From positions 1 to 64,000 of the forward strand of contig NVWA01000023.1 in the NCBI GenBank assembly GCA_002746535.1: DNA of 64,000 bases, written 5' to 3'. The DNA is from Planctomycetota bacterium (GTDB lineage: Bacteria > Planctomycetota > GCA-2746535). The position numbers were made by a program, and so were the translations under genes. Below the pieces are notes generated by a model. That model worked only from the letters and a program-made list of their open reading frames with translations. It searched no databases and was not told the DNA's origin. Below, in pieces: positions 16,572-26,552 of the stretch (positions within the stretch are counted from its first letter, which is position 1; every line of letters begins with the position of its first letter).

Positions 16572-18212
16572 ATGTCAGAAGATTTACAAGAATCTGAAAT
16601 CAGTTTAATTCGCAAAGCTCGAAAAAAGTTTGTAGCTTTGGCAACGGCCTATTTTCTAGGGGTCTTTAATGATAACTTTTATAAACAGGCAGCTTGTTTA
16701 ATTGCTGTTGCTGCCGGGCAAAATGAATTTCAAGGCGAAGCAACTATTTTATTTGCCTTACCCTTTTTATTATTGGCCGCACCAGCAGGTTGGTTAGCCG
16801 ATCATTATTCAAAACGAAATGTTATTGTTTGGGGAAAGTTTATTGAAATTCTAGCCATGTCAGCAGGTGCCTACGGTATCTACACAAACAATTGGACATT
16901 TATCTTCATTATGCTCGTGCTTATGGCAGCTCAATCAACGATAGTTTCGCCAGCACTTAATGGAACCATACCAGAATTATACCCTGAAAGTTATGTAACC
17001 AAAGCAAACTCACTTGTAAAATTAATATCTACGAGCGCTATTTTAATAGGTGTTTTGTTTGCAGGATTATCAATAGATCAAAAAGGGGGTGCCAAGGAGA
17101 AGCCACCTTTTTTATTGGAAAGTTTATTAAAACCAAAAGAGCTTATTGTTTATATAAAGAATGGTGATGATGCAGATATACAACGCTTAAGACCTTTTGT
17201 AAATGTCGGTCAAATGGCGACTATTTATGAATCTGATAAGAAAAAAGGTGCTATCTTCATTGTAGCTGAAATGAATCGGTTGATACAAAATGAAAAATTT
17301 CAGCAACTATTACAAAAGGATAAAAAGATAAATAAAAATTATTTTAATTTTGAAAATGAAGATAAGAAGAAAGCCACCAAAGATGATCTTACTTTGGCAA
17401 CACGAAAATATGTAGAGTCTTTTTTATCGAGTGAAATTAAAGTAACAGCAATAACTAAAACGGGTCGATTGACAGTTTCAGTCGTAATTATTGTGATTGC
17501 TCTTATTGGTTTTATGATTTCATTGGCGGTGCCAAAATACAAAGCAGCGGCCCCTGATAAACCGTTTCCTTTTAGTGGACCATTTAACACTATCTCTGTT
17601 ATTTATAATATACGAAAAGACTATTTATTATTCTTAACATTTTTTGGTAGCTTGATTTTTTACTTAATTGCATCGTTGCTGACATTGTTGATCAATAGTC
17701 TTGGTTTAGGTCAATTTCGATATAGTGCCTTTGATACATCCTTGTTAGTTTTTGCACTATTATTAGGAATTTGCATTGGATCTTTATTGGCCGGAATGAT
17801 TGTTAAAGCAAATAGTTGGTATAAGCTAATACCTTGGGCCTTGTTGGTAATGGGTATTGGATTGTTGTTAATGGGTTGTGTGCCTTTATTGCCCAAAACA
17901 TATGAATATACCAGCATCTTTATTTTTTTGGTTATTGCGGGTACAGGTGGGGGATTATTTATTATCCCAACCGAAAGTTTCATTCAAATTAGACCAAGCT
18001 CAGATAAAAAAGGTGAAGTAATTAGCGCGGGCAATTTTATGACCTTTGTTGGTGTTTTGATATCAGGTAAGTTGTACATATATATGGAAAGATCCGGTAA
18101 TTTACCTACCATTAATATTGGGATGTTAGGTGGTGCTACTATTTTAATTGCAGGTATATCTTGGTTGTTATTAATAAAAGTTCCTCGGATTGAAGCAGAA
18201 AGAGAAAAATGA
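16572..18212 (+). CDS. MFS transporter, LplT-like, with soluble insertion
   Basis: 546 residues with about twelve membrane segments. The N-terminal FLGVFNDNFYKQA and the loop AGWLADHYSKRN (MFS motif A) match the LplT/lysophospholipid-flippase branch. Unlike standard MFS members (~400 residues), ~130 hydrophilic residues (about 169-300, Lys/Asp/Glu rich) are inserted between segments 5 and 6. The stop overlaps the start of the PlsC-ACP-ligase fusion gene by four bases (ATGA). In E. coli the pair LplT + Aas flips and re-acylates lysophospholipids, and this operon very likely does the same. The role of the insertion is unknown. Confidence 0.8.
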   Translation: MSEDLQESEISLIRKARKKFVALATAYFLGVFNDNFYKQAACLIAVAAGQNEFQGEATILFALPFLLLAAPAGWLADHYSKRNVIVWGKFIEILAMSAGAYGIYTNNWTFIFIMLVLMAAQSTIVSPALNGTIPELYPESYVTKANSLVKLISTSAILIGVLFAGLSIDQKGGAKEKPPFLLESLLKPKELIVYIKNGDDADIQRLRPFVNVGQMATIYESDKKKGAIFIVAEMNRLIQNEKFQQLLQKDKKINKNYFNFENEDKKKATKDDLTLATRKYVESFLSSEIKVTAITKTGRLTVSVVIIVIALIGFMISLAVPKYKAAAPDKPFPFSGPFNTISVIYNIRKDYLLFLTFFGSLIFYLIASLLTLLINSLGLGQFRYSAFDTSLLVFALLLGICIGSLLAGMIVKANSWYKLIPWALLVMGIGLLLMGCVPLLPKTYEYTSIFIFLVIAGTGGGLFIIPTESFIQIRPSSDKKGEVISAGNFMTFVGVLISGKLYIYMERSGNLPTINIGMLGGATILIAGISWLLLIKVPRIEAEREK

Positions 18213-20833
18213 TTATTAATTTTATTGCATTTATCACGCGAGTATTATTAAGACGGCGTTACAAAATAACGATTGAAGGTCTTGATAAAATAGACCCTAA
18301 TAAAAATTATTTAATATTACCCAATCACCCTGCATTTATTGATCCTCTTATCACTTATACAACTTTTATGAAATTATTAAAACCTCGAGTTTTGATAGAT
18401 GAAAAACAAAGTCAGCGGCCGGGTATGAATTATTTGTCTAAAAAAATTAATGCGTTAGCGATTCCAGATGTTTCAAAGGTAGGCACAAGTGGTAAGGCAA
18501 AAGTTAGAGCTGTACTGGATGAGATAATTAAAAGTTTAAAAAATGATGATAGTGTGCTTTTATATCCGGCTGGACAAGTCTATCGTAAAAAAGAAGAAGA
18601 TTTAAAAGGTACCAGTGCCGTACATCAAATTCTTGAAGAATGCCCTGATGTGAATATTTTATTAGTTAGGACAACGGGTTTATGGGGGAGCCGATTCAGT
18701 TTTGGTTTTACAGGTCAAGAACCTGAAATGGGTAGTATGGCTCTAAAAGCAATGAAACATTTAATTTTAAATTTATTATTCTTTATGCCCAAAAGACCCG
18801 TTAATTTAGAATTAATGGTTGCTGATGATATACCTCGTAATGGTACTAGACCTGAACTTAACAAATATTTGGAAGCCTATTATAATAAAGATGTCCGTCC
18901 AAATATGACTTATCCAAATCATTTCATTTTAGGCAATAAACCAAAAGAAGTTGATGAGCCAGAAAATAAAAAAATAGAAGGTGATGTTAGCGACGTTAGT
19001 CAATCTGTTAAAGATCAAGTTTTTGAATATTTGGAAAAAGAAACCGGCGTTAAAGAAATTAATGCAAACCATCAATTAGCCCAAGATTTAAATATGGATA
19101 GTTTGACCAAAACGGATTTAGTCGTTTGGCTGGAAGGTGAGTTTGGTTGTCATTTAGGTAATGCAGAAAGTATTCATTCAGTTAAAGATGTGTTGTTGGC
19201 GGCTTCCGGAGTTGTATTGTCAGGAGTAACCGCTGAATTGAAGAAAGTTCCGACGAAGTGGTTTACAACGGGAAAGAAAAAAATTGCCGTTAAGCTGGAT
19301 GATGGTGCTAATGTTGCCGAAGTGTTTTTAAAAAGAGCGAAGAAAAATATCAATCAAGTTGTTGTTGCAGATGAAATGCGTGGGGCAATGACTTATCGAA
19401 ATTTGATAACGGCAATATTAGTTTTAAAGCCTGAAATTGAGAAATTAGAAGGAGAAAAAGTAGGTATCTTATTGCCGGCGTCGGTTGGTTCAGTAATCAT
19501 TTACTTTGCAACGGTCTTTGCCGGTAAAGTGCCAGTTATGATCAATTGGACTGTTGGTAACCGCAATATGCGAAACTCCTTAGATGGTATTAATGTTGAA
19601 GCCATTTTGACATCTAGATTGTTAATTAGTAAATTAAAATCCCAAGGAACTAATTTTCGTGGACTTGAAGGTAAGCTTGTTTTCTTAGAAGATGTAGGCA
19701 AATCAATTTCTAAGTTTACTAAAATCAAAGCCTTAGTTAAAAGTTATATTAATTGGAGTGACCTTTATAAAGCAAAAATTCAAGAAACTTCCGTCATCTT
19801 ATTTACCAGTGGATCTGAAAGTTTACCTAAAGCTGTACCGTTAAAGCATAAAAACCAATTAGAAAATATTAAAGGCGTTTTAGAATTAGTAGAAATGTAT
19901 GAGTGTGATCGTTTCATTGCATTCTTACCTCCTTTTCATTCATTTGGGATCACAGTAACTACGTTGTTCACGGTACTGCTTGGACTTCAAACGGTGTATC
20001 ATCCTAATCCAACCGATGCCGGACATATTGGAAAATTAATAGATGCCTATAAAGCAACTTTGTTGCCTGGAACACCAACCTTTTTAAGTGGGATAGTTAG
20101 AGCTACAGAAAAAGAGATGTTGAAGACTTTAAGAATTGCAGTTGCCGGAGCCGAAAAATGTACGGATGCCACCTATGACTTATTATTAAGTAAATGTCCT
20201 GATATGAAAGTACTTGAAGGATATGGTATTACTGAATGCAGCCCAGTTGTTTCTATTAATCCTGCTTCGAATCCTAAGAAAGGATCCATAGGAAAATTAT
20301 TACCCTCCCTAGATTGGATGTTAGTTCATCCTGAAACAATGGAAGAATTGGACAAAAAATCTACCGGTATGCTTTTAGTTAGTGGGCCAACAATATTTTC
20401 TGGATATATCAATTATGAAGGTAAATCTCCTTTTCATAAAGTGGGGGATAAATTATGGTATAAAACTGGAGACCTTGTTAGCTTTGATGAAGATGGTTAT
20501 TTGATATTTAAAGGTCGTCAAAAAAGGTTTATAAAATTAGGTGGCGAAATGGTTTCTTTGCCAGCTATTGAAACAGTATTAATAGAATCTTTTCATTCAG
20601 CGGATGATGACGGACCAACGATAGCTATAGAGGCTACACCTCACGAAGAAAAACCAGAGATTGTTTTGTTTACCACTAAAGATATTAGTCGAGAAGAAGT
20701 AAATCAATCAATTAAAGATCATGGGCTTAGTGGTTTGCATAATGTCAGACAAATAATCCAAATTGATGAGATACCAGTTTTAGGCACAGGAAAAACCGAT
20801 TATAAATCGTTAAAAGCAAAATTAGATTCTTGA
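18209..20833 (+). CDS. Trifunctional acyltransferase - acyl carrier protein - acyl-ACP/CoA ligase fusion (Aas-like)
   Basis: 874 residues. Residues 1-~215: PlsC acyltransferase with NHPAFID (H40, D45) and LLYPAGQVYRK (near 117-127). Residues ~262-335: an acyl carrier domain with the phosphopantetheine serine in NMDSL (Ser298). Residues ~345-874: AMP-forming ligase with LFTSGSESLPKAV (531-543), the A5 motif YGITECSP, and TGDLVSFDEDGYLIFKGR before a C-terminal lysine region (GTGKTDYK). E. coli Aas (719 residues) has only the first and last parts; the built-in carrier would let the ligase charge and the transferase use the same acyl-ACP. It is coupled to the MFS gene. The probable role is lysophospholipid repair or exogenous fatty acid incorporation at the inner membrane. 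Confidence 0.85.
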   Translation: MIINFIAFITRVLLRRRYKITIEGLDKIDPNKNYLILPNHPAFIDPLITYTTFMKLLKPRVLIDEKQSQRPGMNYLSKKINALAIPDVSKVGTSGKAKVRAVLDEIIKSLKNDDSVLLYPAGQVYRKKEEDLKGTSAVHQILEECPDVNILLVRTTGLWGSRFSFGFTGQEPEMGSMALKAMKHLILNLLFFMPKRPVNLELMVADDIPRNGTRPELNKYLEAYYNKDVRPNMTYPNHFILGNKPKEVDEPENKKIEGDVSDVSQSVKDQVFEYLEKETGVKEINANHQLAQDLNMDSLTKTDLVVWLEGEFGCHLGNAESIHSVKDVLLAASGVVLSGVTAELKKVPTKWFTTGKKKIAVKLDDGANVAEVFLKRAKKNINQVVVADEMRGAMTYRNLITAILVLKPEIEKLEGEKVGILLPASVGSVIIYFATVFAGKVPVMINWTVGNRNMRNSLDGINVEAILTSRLLISKLKSQGTNFRGLEGKLVFLEDVGKSISKFTKIKALVKSYINWSDLYKAKIQETSVILFTSGSESLPKAVPLKHKNQLENIKGVLELVEMYECDRFIAFLPPFHSFGITVTTLFTVLLGLQTVYHPNPTDAGHIGKLIDAYKATLLPGTPTFLSGIVRATEKEMLKTLRIAVAGAEKCTDATYDLLLSKCPDMKVLEGYGITECSPVVSINPASNPKKGSIGKLLPSLDWMLVHPETMEELDKKSTGMLLVSGPTIFSGYINYEGKSPFHKVGDKLWYKTGDLVSFDEDGYLIFKGRQKRFIKLGGEMVSLPAIETVLIESFHSADDDGPTIAIEATPHEEKPEIVLFTTKDISREEVNQSIKDHGLSGLHNVRQIIQIDEIPVLGTGKTDYKSLKAKLDS

Positions 20834-20843
20834 GATATAGTAA

Positions 20844-22346
20844 TTATTTAGTCCAAACTTTTGGTGTAAATAATAAATAAAAGGCCATTAGTTCAAGGCG
20901 ACCAATAACCATAGCAATCGTTAAAATGAATTTTGTAGGTAATGCTAAAGAGGCATAATTGTCTGTTGGGCCTATGATTCCAAAGCCAGGTCCCATGTTT
21001 GAAATACATGCCAATGCACCCGTAAAGCAAGTAATGACATCATTTTCAAAAACTGATAATAATAAACCGAAACCTAATATCGTCAATATATATAGAATGG
21101 TAAAGCTGACGGCAGCATCTAAAGTTTTATTTTCGATAGCGTTCTCTTTGATCAAAATTGGAAATACCCCATGTGGGTTAATCATGCGTTTAAATTCCCG
21201 TTGAATCCATTTAAAAAATATAACGGCTCGAATTACTTTTAAGCCACCGGTGGTACTACCACCACAGCCTCCAATGATCATGATCATTATTAAGATTATT
21301 TTTGAATACGCCGACCATTGATCATAATCACCTGTGCTTAAGCCAGTTGATGTACCCATAGAAATTATATTAAAAGAGGTTTCTCTTAGTTCAGAAAGAA
21401 AAGAATTGTCTGTTCGGAAGAAATAATTTGCAATAGTAGCTGTTAGTACTGCAAATGTTAAGATGGAGATATAAACTTTAAATTCAGTATTGCTGATGAC
21501 AGATTTAATTTTTCCATAAAACGCTTGGCGAATTAGCATATAGTTCATGCCATTGATCAACATAAATAAAATAATGATAATTTCAATGGGGATGCTATTG
21601 AAGTAACCAACACTTGCATTTTTTGATGAGAAACCGCCAGTAGCCATGGCTGAAAAAGTATGACAGATGGCGTCGAAGAATGTCATTCCACATATCAATA
21701 ATAAAATTAAAAGTATTATGGAGAGACCGGAATAGAGTAGCCAAATCATTTTTGCCATATCTGCAATTTTCGGATAAGCACTTTGACTTTCTGAAACACT
21801 GAATGAAGCTTCAGACCGAAACAATTTTGAGCCTGCCGTTCCCAATGAAGGTAAAATAGCTACAAACAAGACAATAATTCCCATGCCTCCAAGCCAATTT
21901 TGAAAGCATCGCCAAAATAGTAATGCATCAGGTAGGGCTTCAATATCAGTTACAATAGTTGCTGCTGTTGCGGTAATTCCACTAATTGCTTCAAAATAAC
22001 TATTTATAAATGCAACGATGAAGCTTGGGTCTTGGTCAGCATTATGAAATAATGCTTGGTACCCCATGACATCTGTTAAGACCATAGGTAAGCAGGAGAA
22101 AAAGCCGATAGAAAACCAAGCAAACACAGATATAGCAAATGCTTCTCGATAAGAGAAGTGTTTATTTTCTGGCGTAATCATATATCTTAAAAATAGACCG
22201 GTCAGAATAGTAATTATAAATGTGATTTCAAATGGTACAAAATCTACACCATCCTGAGCGTATGAAATACACAAAGGTATTACCATACAGCCACCAATAA
22301 GTAGAAGAAGCTTCCCAAGTGTATTTAAGACTAAGTTTAAATTCAT
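20844..22346 (-). CDS. trkH: TrkH-family potassium uptake membrane subunit
   Basis: 500 residues, about ten hydrophobic segments, with four P-loop regions. Signature pieces are SYFEAISGITATAATI, FRCFQNWLGGMGIIVLFVAILP, MATGGFSSKN and GGCGGSTTGGLKVIR, as in TrkH/KtrB-type K+ (or Na+/K+) channels. It works with a regulatory NAD-binding TrkA/KtrA ring, whose gene is not in this window. It is convergent with the acyl-ligase gene (10-base gap), and a 230-base spacer to tgt lies upstream. Confidence 0.9.
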   Translation of the reverse strand: MNLNLVLNTLGKLLLLIGGCMVIPLCISYAQDGVDFVPFEITFIITILTGLFLRYMITPENKHFSYREAFAISVFAWFSIGFFSCLPMVLTDVMGYQALFHNADQDPSFIVAFINSYFEAISGITATAATIVTDIEALPDALLFWRCFQNWLGGMGIIVLFVAILPSLGTAGSKLFRSEASFSVSESQSAYPKIADMAKMIWLLYSGLSIILLILLLICGMTFFDAICHTFSAMATGGFSSKNASVGYFNSIPIEIIIILFMLINGMNYMLIRQAFYGKIKSVISNTEFKVYISILTFAVLTATIANYFFRTDNSFLSELRETSFNIISMGTSTGLSTGDYDQWSAYSKIILIMIMIIGGCGGSTTGGLKVIRAVIFFKWIQREFKRMINPHGVFPILIKENAIENKTLDAAVSFTILYILTILGFGLLLSVFENDVITCFTGALACISNMGPGFGIIGPTDNYASLALPTKFILTIAMVIGRLELMAFYLLFTPKVWTK

Positions 22347-22576
22347 AATTTTTTCGACAGGTTATTAAAAAGTGAGGTATTATATCGGTTCGAAATTAAT
22401 TCATAAAAACTGTTTATGTATTGGTGATATTTAGTGATTTAATAAGTAACTATACGATTGAAAAGAGACTATATGTTTCAGTATGAAAATAGTTTTAAGC
22501 GTGTTTAATTCTAAATTTAATTTGATGATTTTTCAAATAAACTCGAAGTGATTCCTTCATTCAATCTCCTTCTAAA

Positions 22577-23770
22577 TTAGTTTCCAAAAGATTTTGGATC
22601 AGAGAATTGTCTTTTTAATAATTTATTTTTATCTTGTCGGTGTTGAAAATAGGATTCGAGAAACTCGTGTTGAAACTTCATAAAGTTATTTTCTTCTATA
22701 GATACTCTAATATTTTTCATCATGTTTTGATAAAAATGAATATTATGAATACTTGCTAAAGTCATTCCCAATGGTTCTTTAGCTAAGAATAAATGTCTTA
22801 AATACAAACGTGAAAAATTTTGGCAGGTGTAACATTCGCAACTGGTATCGGGTGGGTATCGATCTTTTCGGTATCGATCTTCCATAATTCTTACTTTTCC
22901 AAATGACGTAAAAAAAGTACCCCCTCGACCAAATTTCGTAGGAATAATACAGTCAAACATATCCATTCCTTGTTGAACACTTGCAAAAATATCTTCTGGC
23001 AATCCAACTCCCATTAAATAACGTGGTTGATCAACAGGTAGTAGTGGAGCCGTATGATGAACAATATTCATTAACAATTCTAAACCTTCACCAACACTAA
23101 CCCCACCTATGGCATAGCCATCAAAATCTAACTCAATTAATTGTTTGGCAGACTTAGCTCTTAAATCTAAATAAGTTCCGCCTTGAATGATACCAAATAA
23201 AAATTGATGCTCTTGAAGTTCAAAATCACGACAAACTTTTCCCCAACGGGTTGTTTTCTCAATTGATTTTTGGACATATTCTTTGGTGGTTGGGTATTCG
23301 ACACATTCATCAAAAGCCATAACGATGTCGGCCCCTAATTTTTTTTGGATTTCCATGGATTCTTTGGGACCCAAAAAAAGTTTCTTGTTGTTATCTGCAG
23401 GAAAGAAAACACCTTCTTCGACTACTTCTTTATTTGGGATACTAAAAACTTGAAATCCACCTGAATCGGTCAAGATTGTCTTTTTCCAACCCATGAATTT
23501 ATGTAATCCGCCAATACGTTTTACTAAATCGGATCGTCCTTCTAAATTTAAATGATACGTATTTGCTAAGACAACCTCTGATCCAGTTTTTTCAATATGA
23601 TCTGGTGTGACAGTCTTGATTGCACCCTGCGTGCCGACTGGCATAAAGGCTGGAGTTTGAACAGTACCATGTGCGGTTGTGAATTGGCCTCTTCTTGCGG
23701 ATGAATCTTTATCCTTGTGAAGTAGGTTATATTGTATGTTCTTTTTTTGATTCTTTGGCGATGATTTCAT
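22577..23770 (-). CDS. tgt: Queuine tRNA-ribosyltransferase
   Basis: 397 residues. The catalytic region LTDSGGFQVFS, DIVMAFDECVEYP, GIIQGGTYLDLR, YAIGGVSVGE and MGVGLPEDI, and the zinc site CECYTC...H near the C-terminus are all present. It exchanges guanine 34 for preQ1 in tRNAs of the Asp/Asn/His/Tyr group. The ATG start lies inside the 3' end of der (44-base overlap); no later start fits the family N-terminus (YNLLHKDKDSSARRG), so the overlap seems real. queA and other queuosine genes are not present here. Confidence 0.93.
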   Translation of the reverse strand: MKSSPKNQKKNIQYNLLHKDKDSSARRGQFTTAHGTVQTPAFMPVGTQGAIKTVTPDHIEKTGSEVVLANTYHLNLEGRSDLVKRIGGLHKFMGWKKTILTDSGGFQVFSIPNKEVVEEGVFFPADNNKKLFLGPKESMEIQKKLGADIVMAFDECVEYPTTKEYVQKSIEKTTRWGKVCRDFELQEHQFLFGIIQGGTYLDLRAKSAKQLIELDFDGYAIGGVSVGEGLELLMNIVHHTAPLLPVDQPRYLMGVGLPEDIFASVQQGMDMFDCIIPTKFGRGGTFFTSFGKVRIMEDRYRKDRYPPDTSCECYTCQNFSRLYLRHLFLAKEPLGMTLASIHNIHFYQNMMKNIRVSIEENNFMKFQHEFLESYFQHRQDKNKLLKRQFSDPKSFGN

Positions 23771-25112
23771 CTAAGTTATCTGGAACGGAGTTCTCGTAAT
23801 CAGTTCTTTTATTTTCTCTGAAGGTGAAATTGTAAGGGATTTCGGGTGTTTTCATGCGTTTTCTAAATTCATTGGCTAGAAAGCGAACATAATTTCGATT
23901 AATATATTTTTTATGTCTGGTAAAGATCAATAATCGCGGAGGAGCAAATTTTATTTGAACCCCATAAAAAAGTTTTGGACGTATTCCGTGTGCGATAGGG
24001 TGTGGGTGTCGTTTTTGAGCATCTGAAAGGATTTCATTTATCTCTGATGTTGAGATTGAAAGCTGAGATTGACGATGAATTTCAAAAGTTAAATCAATCA
24101 ATTTCCAAACATTTTCTCCCGTTTGACTTGAAATAAAGATGATAGGTGCAAATGTTAAGCCGGCTAAATGTTTATCAATATATTTCAGGTACCTTTTTCG
24201 ATCTACATCTTTAGCTAAATCTATTTTAGTTGTAACAACTATGACTGGTTTTCCTTCTTCTTTGATTAGCTTACTTAGTTTGCCATCAACTGCGGATATA
24301 CCTTCAACAGCATCTAAAAAGAATAATATGATGTCTGATCTTTTAATTGCTCGTTCTGTTCGACAAGCGGAATAAAACTCTACTGCAGATTCAAATTTTG
24401 TTTTTCTTCGCATGCCAGCAGTATCAGTTATAACAAATTTTTTGGATCCATTTTCTATGATAACATCTATAGAATCTCTAGTGGTTCCAGCATGACTTGA
24501 AACGATAACTCTTTCTTCATCGGCTATGAAATTTACAAAAGATGATTTGCCTACATTTCTTCTGCCTATGACGGCAATTTTTAATAGATCACTTGCTGGA
24601 TCATCCCCTTGATCTTCAGGAACAAATTCAGCAATGGTGCTTTTTAAATCGCGTATACCACGGAATGCCTTCGCTGAAATTGCTATGGGTTCTCCTAATC
24701 CTAGAGAATGAAATTCGTGTGCATGTGCTTCGATAGATTCTTCATCAACTTTATTGGCAAGTAATAAAACTTTTTTATTCGCTTTTCTTAGTTCATTCGC
24801 GATTCGATGATCATCAGGAATTAAACCAGCTTTAGCATCTACAACTAATAAAACTAAATCGGCTTGTGAAATTGAAAGTTCCAATTGCAATTCAATTGCT
24901 TCAGAAAGATCCTGGTTATCAATAATTCCGATACCACCAGTGTCGATTAAATCCCACATTTTTTCTTCGTGATGTACGGTTCTTAAAACTCTATCTCTAG
25001 TTACACCAGGAGTTGGCTCAACAATAGAAATTTTTTCACCTACCATGGCATTAAATAGAGTGGATTTACCCACGTTAGGACGACCAATAATTGATATGGT
25101 GTAGAAGGACAT
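23727..25112 (-). CDS. der: Ribosome biogenesis GTPase Der (EngA)
   Basis: 461 residues with the diagnostic tandem GTPase domains: G1 GRPNVGKST and G3 DTGGIG, G4 NKVD in the first; G1 GRRNVGKSS, G3 DTAGMRRKTK and G4 TTKIDL in the second. They are followed by a C-terminal KH-like domain (PRLLIFTRHKKYINRNYVRF). It is required for 50S maturation. It overlaps tgt by 44 bases, so the two genes are probably translationally coupled. Confidence 0.95.
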   Translation of the reverse strand: MSFYTISIIGRPNVGKSTLFNAMVGEKISIVEPTPGVTRDRVLRTVHHEEKMWDLIDTGGIGIIDNQDLSEAIELQLELSISQADLVLLVVDAKAGLIPDDHRIANELRKANKKVLLLANKVDEESIEAHAHEFHSLGLGEPIAISAKAFRGIRDLKSTIAEFVPEDQGDDPASDLLKIAVIGRRNVGKSSFVNFIADEERVIVSSHAGTTRDSIDVIIENGSKKFVITDTAGMRRKTKFESAVEFYSACRTERAIKRSDIILFFLDAVEGISAVDGKLSKLIKEEGKPVIVVTTKIDLAKDVDRKRYLKYIDKHLAGLTFAPIIFISSQTGENVWKLIDLTFEIHRQSQLSISTSEINEILSDAQKRHPHPIAHGIRPKLFYGVQIKFAPPRLLIFTRHKKYINRNYVRFLANEFRKRMKTPEIPYNFTFRENKRTDYENSVPDNLDEIIAKESKKEHTI

Positions 25113-25305
25113 AGTATCTTTTTGCTTGCGTTGTTAAATTATCTAAATCGGGGCAAACTTTATATGGATTCATAATAGAAAGTCCATTTAATAATAAAAA
25201 TTCTCGAAATTAGACTTAATTTATGGTTGTATATTGTGCTGTTAAATCATAGTATAACTATTTCTGTTTTCATTGTGAAATGAACCACTTTTAATTGTCG
25301 CGTTA

Positions 25306-25524
25306 ATGATTGAAAATATACAAGGTGTTATAGAAAATTATCCCGTAATTTGTGGTGTGGGATTAGGTGTATTGCTCCTCATTTTGTTAGCAATGCATGT
25401 GATTATTAAACAGCTTAAATTCATGATTAAATTCGGGATTTTTATTTTTCTAGTAATAGGAACAATGCTTGTTCTGGCCTATTTATACGAAACAAATGGA
25501 AGCACATTGCCCTTTCTAAATTAA
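25306..25524 (+). CDS. Small two-helix membrane protein, unrecognised
   Basis: 72 residues with two hydrophobic segments (about 15-34 and 41-61) separated by a short basic loop KQLKFMIK. There is no recognisable family. Support: it occupies a gap between der and a converging EEP gene with no competing frame, begins with ATG and has a clean membrane-protein composition. Against: no clear Shine-Dalgarno precedes the start. It overlaps the end of the EEP gene by four bases. Confidence 0.5.
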   Translation: MIENIQGVIENYPVICGVGLGVLLLILLAMHVIIKQLKFMIKFGIFIFLVIGTMLVLAYLYETNGSTLPFLN

Positions 25525-26396
25525 GGTCGAATACTAAAGTCCATGATAATTGGCATGTGATCTGAAAGATTGGTCTTTTGGATTTCACATTGATGAAATA
25601 TTATTTCTTTTGTCCCTAATATAAAATCAATTCTGCTATTTAAAAAGCTAAATCTAAAAGATGATATTGAGGATTCCTTGCCTTCATACCTATGCAGATG
25701 ATGTCTTTTGATAAATGATTTTAACAATTCGCTTTCTATTTTTTCATTAAAATCGCCAGCTATGATGTAGGGTGTCTTGGTTTTTAAAATTAATTTCTCA
25801 ACAATATTTAATTGTTTACGTCGTACGTCTATTGAGTTGTGCTGTAAATGTAAATTAAATATAGTCAATAGGTTTTCTTTTAGTTTAATTGTAATTTGGA
25901 CAACACCTTTTCCACCAATTGATTTTTCTGAGAAAATTGTATTTGATGAATTAATCGGTTCAAATTTACTTAAAATTGAATTGCCATATTGATTGTTAAG
26001 GTATGAGTCTAGTACATTGTTGTTTCCTTCTCTTTTATGAGGGTATTCAGCTTTTTGATTTATGGCATTTAGGTGATTGAAGTTTCCGCTCCAAGTAGCA
26101 TAAAAATCCGATTCTTGGAAAAGGATAAAATCCGCGTTACTCGCTTTGCAAAAAAGTCCGATTGTATTGCATATTTCTTTCCTTCTGAAATTTGGGACCA
26201 TAAATTGATTTAGTGCTCTACCTCGTCCATGGGCGATATTAAAAGTTAGTATTCTATAGTGATTTTTTGCTTTAATGATTTTTGGTGAGCTAAAGTGTAA
26301 AGAATCAAATAGGCCCATAAGGTAAATTAGCCAGACCAATAAAATAGCTAAGCTAATCATTATTTTCTTATTGAATAAATATTGTTTGAATATCAA
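25521..26396 (-). CDS. Membrane-anchored EEP-family protein
   Basis: 291 residues. One N-terminal membrane helix (about 11-31) is followed by an exported EEP domain: ILTFNIAHGRGR, FILFQESD (metal Glu), LHLQHNS, AGDFNEK and C-terminal SDHMPIIM. The FNIAHGRG form and the membrane anchor resemble the endonuclease/phosphatase proteins sometimes linked with phospholipid hydrolysis, rather than exonuclease III. It probably acts in the periplasm. It is the third EEP gene of this window and not close to the other two in sequence. It is divergent from metK. Confidence 0.75.
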   Translation of the reverse strand: MIFKQYLFNKKIMISLAILLVWLIYLMGLFDSLHFSSPKIIKAKNHYRILTFNIAHGRGRALNQFMVPNFRRKEICNTIGLFCKASNADFILFQESDFYATWSGNFNHLNAINQKAEYPHKREGNNNVLDSYLNNQYGNSILSKFEPINSSNTIFSEKSIGGKGVVQITIKLKENLLTIFNLHLQHNSIDVRRKQLNIVEKLILKTKTPYIIAGDFNEKIESELLKSFIKRHHLHRYEGKESSISSFRFSFLNSRIDFILGTKEIIFHQCEIQKTNLSDHMPIIMDFSIRP

Positions 26397-26438
26397 CTTA
26401 AAGGCTAACGAAAAATTGGAATGGTTGTATAAGTGAAA

Positions 26439-26466
26439 TTGACATTAATGTCCGCTTTAATAGAAT
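26439..26466 (+). promoter_or_regulatory. Sigma-70-type promoter of metK
   Basis: TTGACA at 26439-26444 and TAGAAT at 26461-26466 with a 16-base spacer, the best promoter I see in the window. A perfect 12-base palindrome GACATTAATGTC (26441-26452) overlaps the -35 box and could be an operator. The expected transcript would start near 26473, giving a leader of about 80 bases. Confidence 0.6.
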
Positions 26467-26488
26467 TGTCGCCTTTATTTTACTAAGT

Positions 26489-26519
26489 GGATAGTGAATT
26501 TATATGTCACCGCTATTCC
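26489..26519 (+). promoter_or_regulatory. Imperfect hairpin in the metK leader
   Basis: GGATAGTGA (26489-26497) can pair with TCACCGCTATTCC (26507-26519) with small bulges, closing a nine-base loop. It lies between the predicted transcription start and the ribosome site. metK leaders often carry SAM riboswitches; this one does not match the SAM-I, SAM-II or SAM-III features I know, so the function is open. Confidence 0.35.
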
Positions 26520-26552
26520 TAACTTATAAAAGATCAGAAATTGGAGGAATAT

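Noticed and set aside
26397..26552. SAM riboswitch before metK
   Set aside because: The leader is short (~80 bases from the predicted start) and I could not find the conserved core of the SAM classes I know; only an imperfect hairpin remains.
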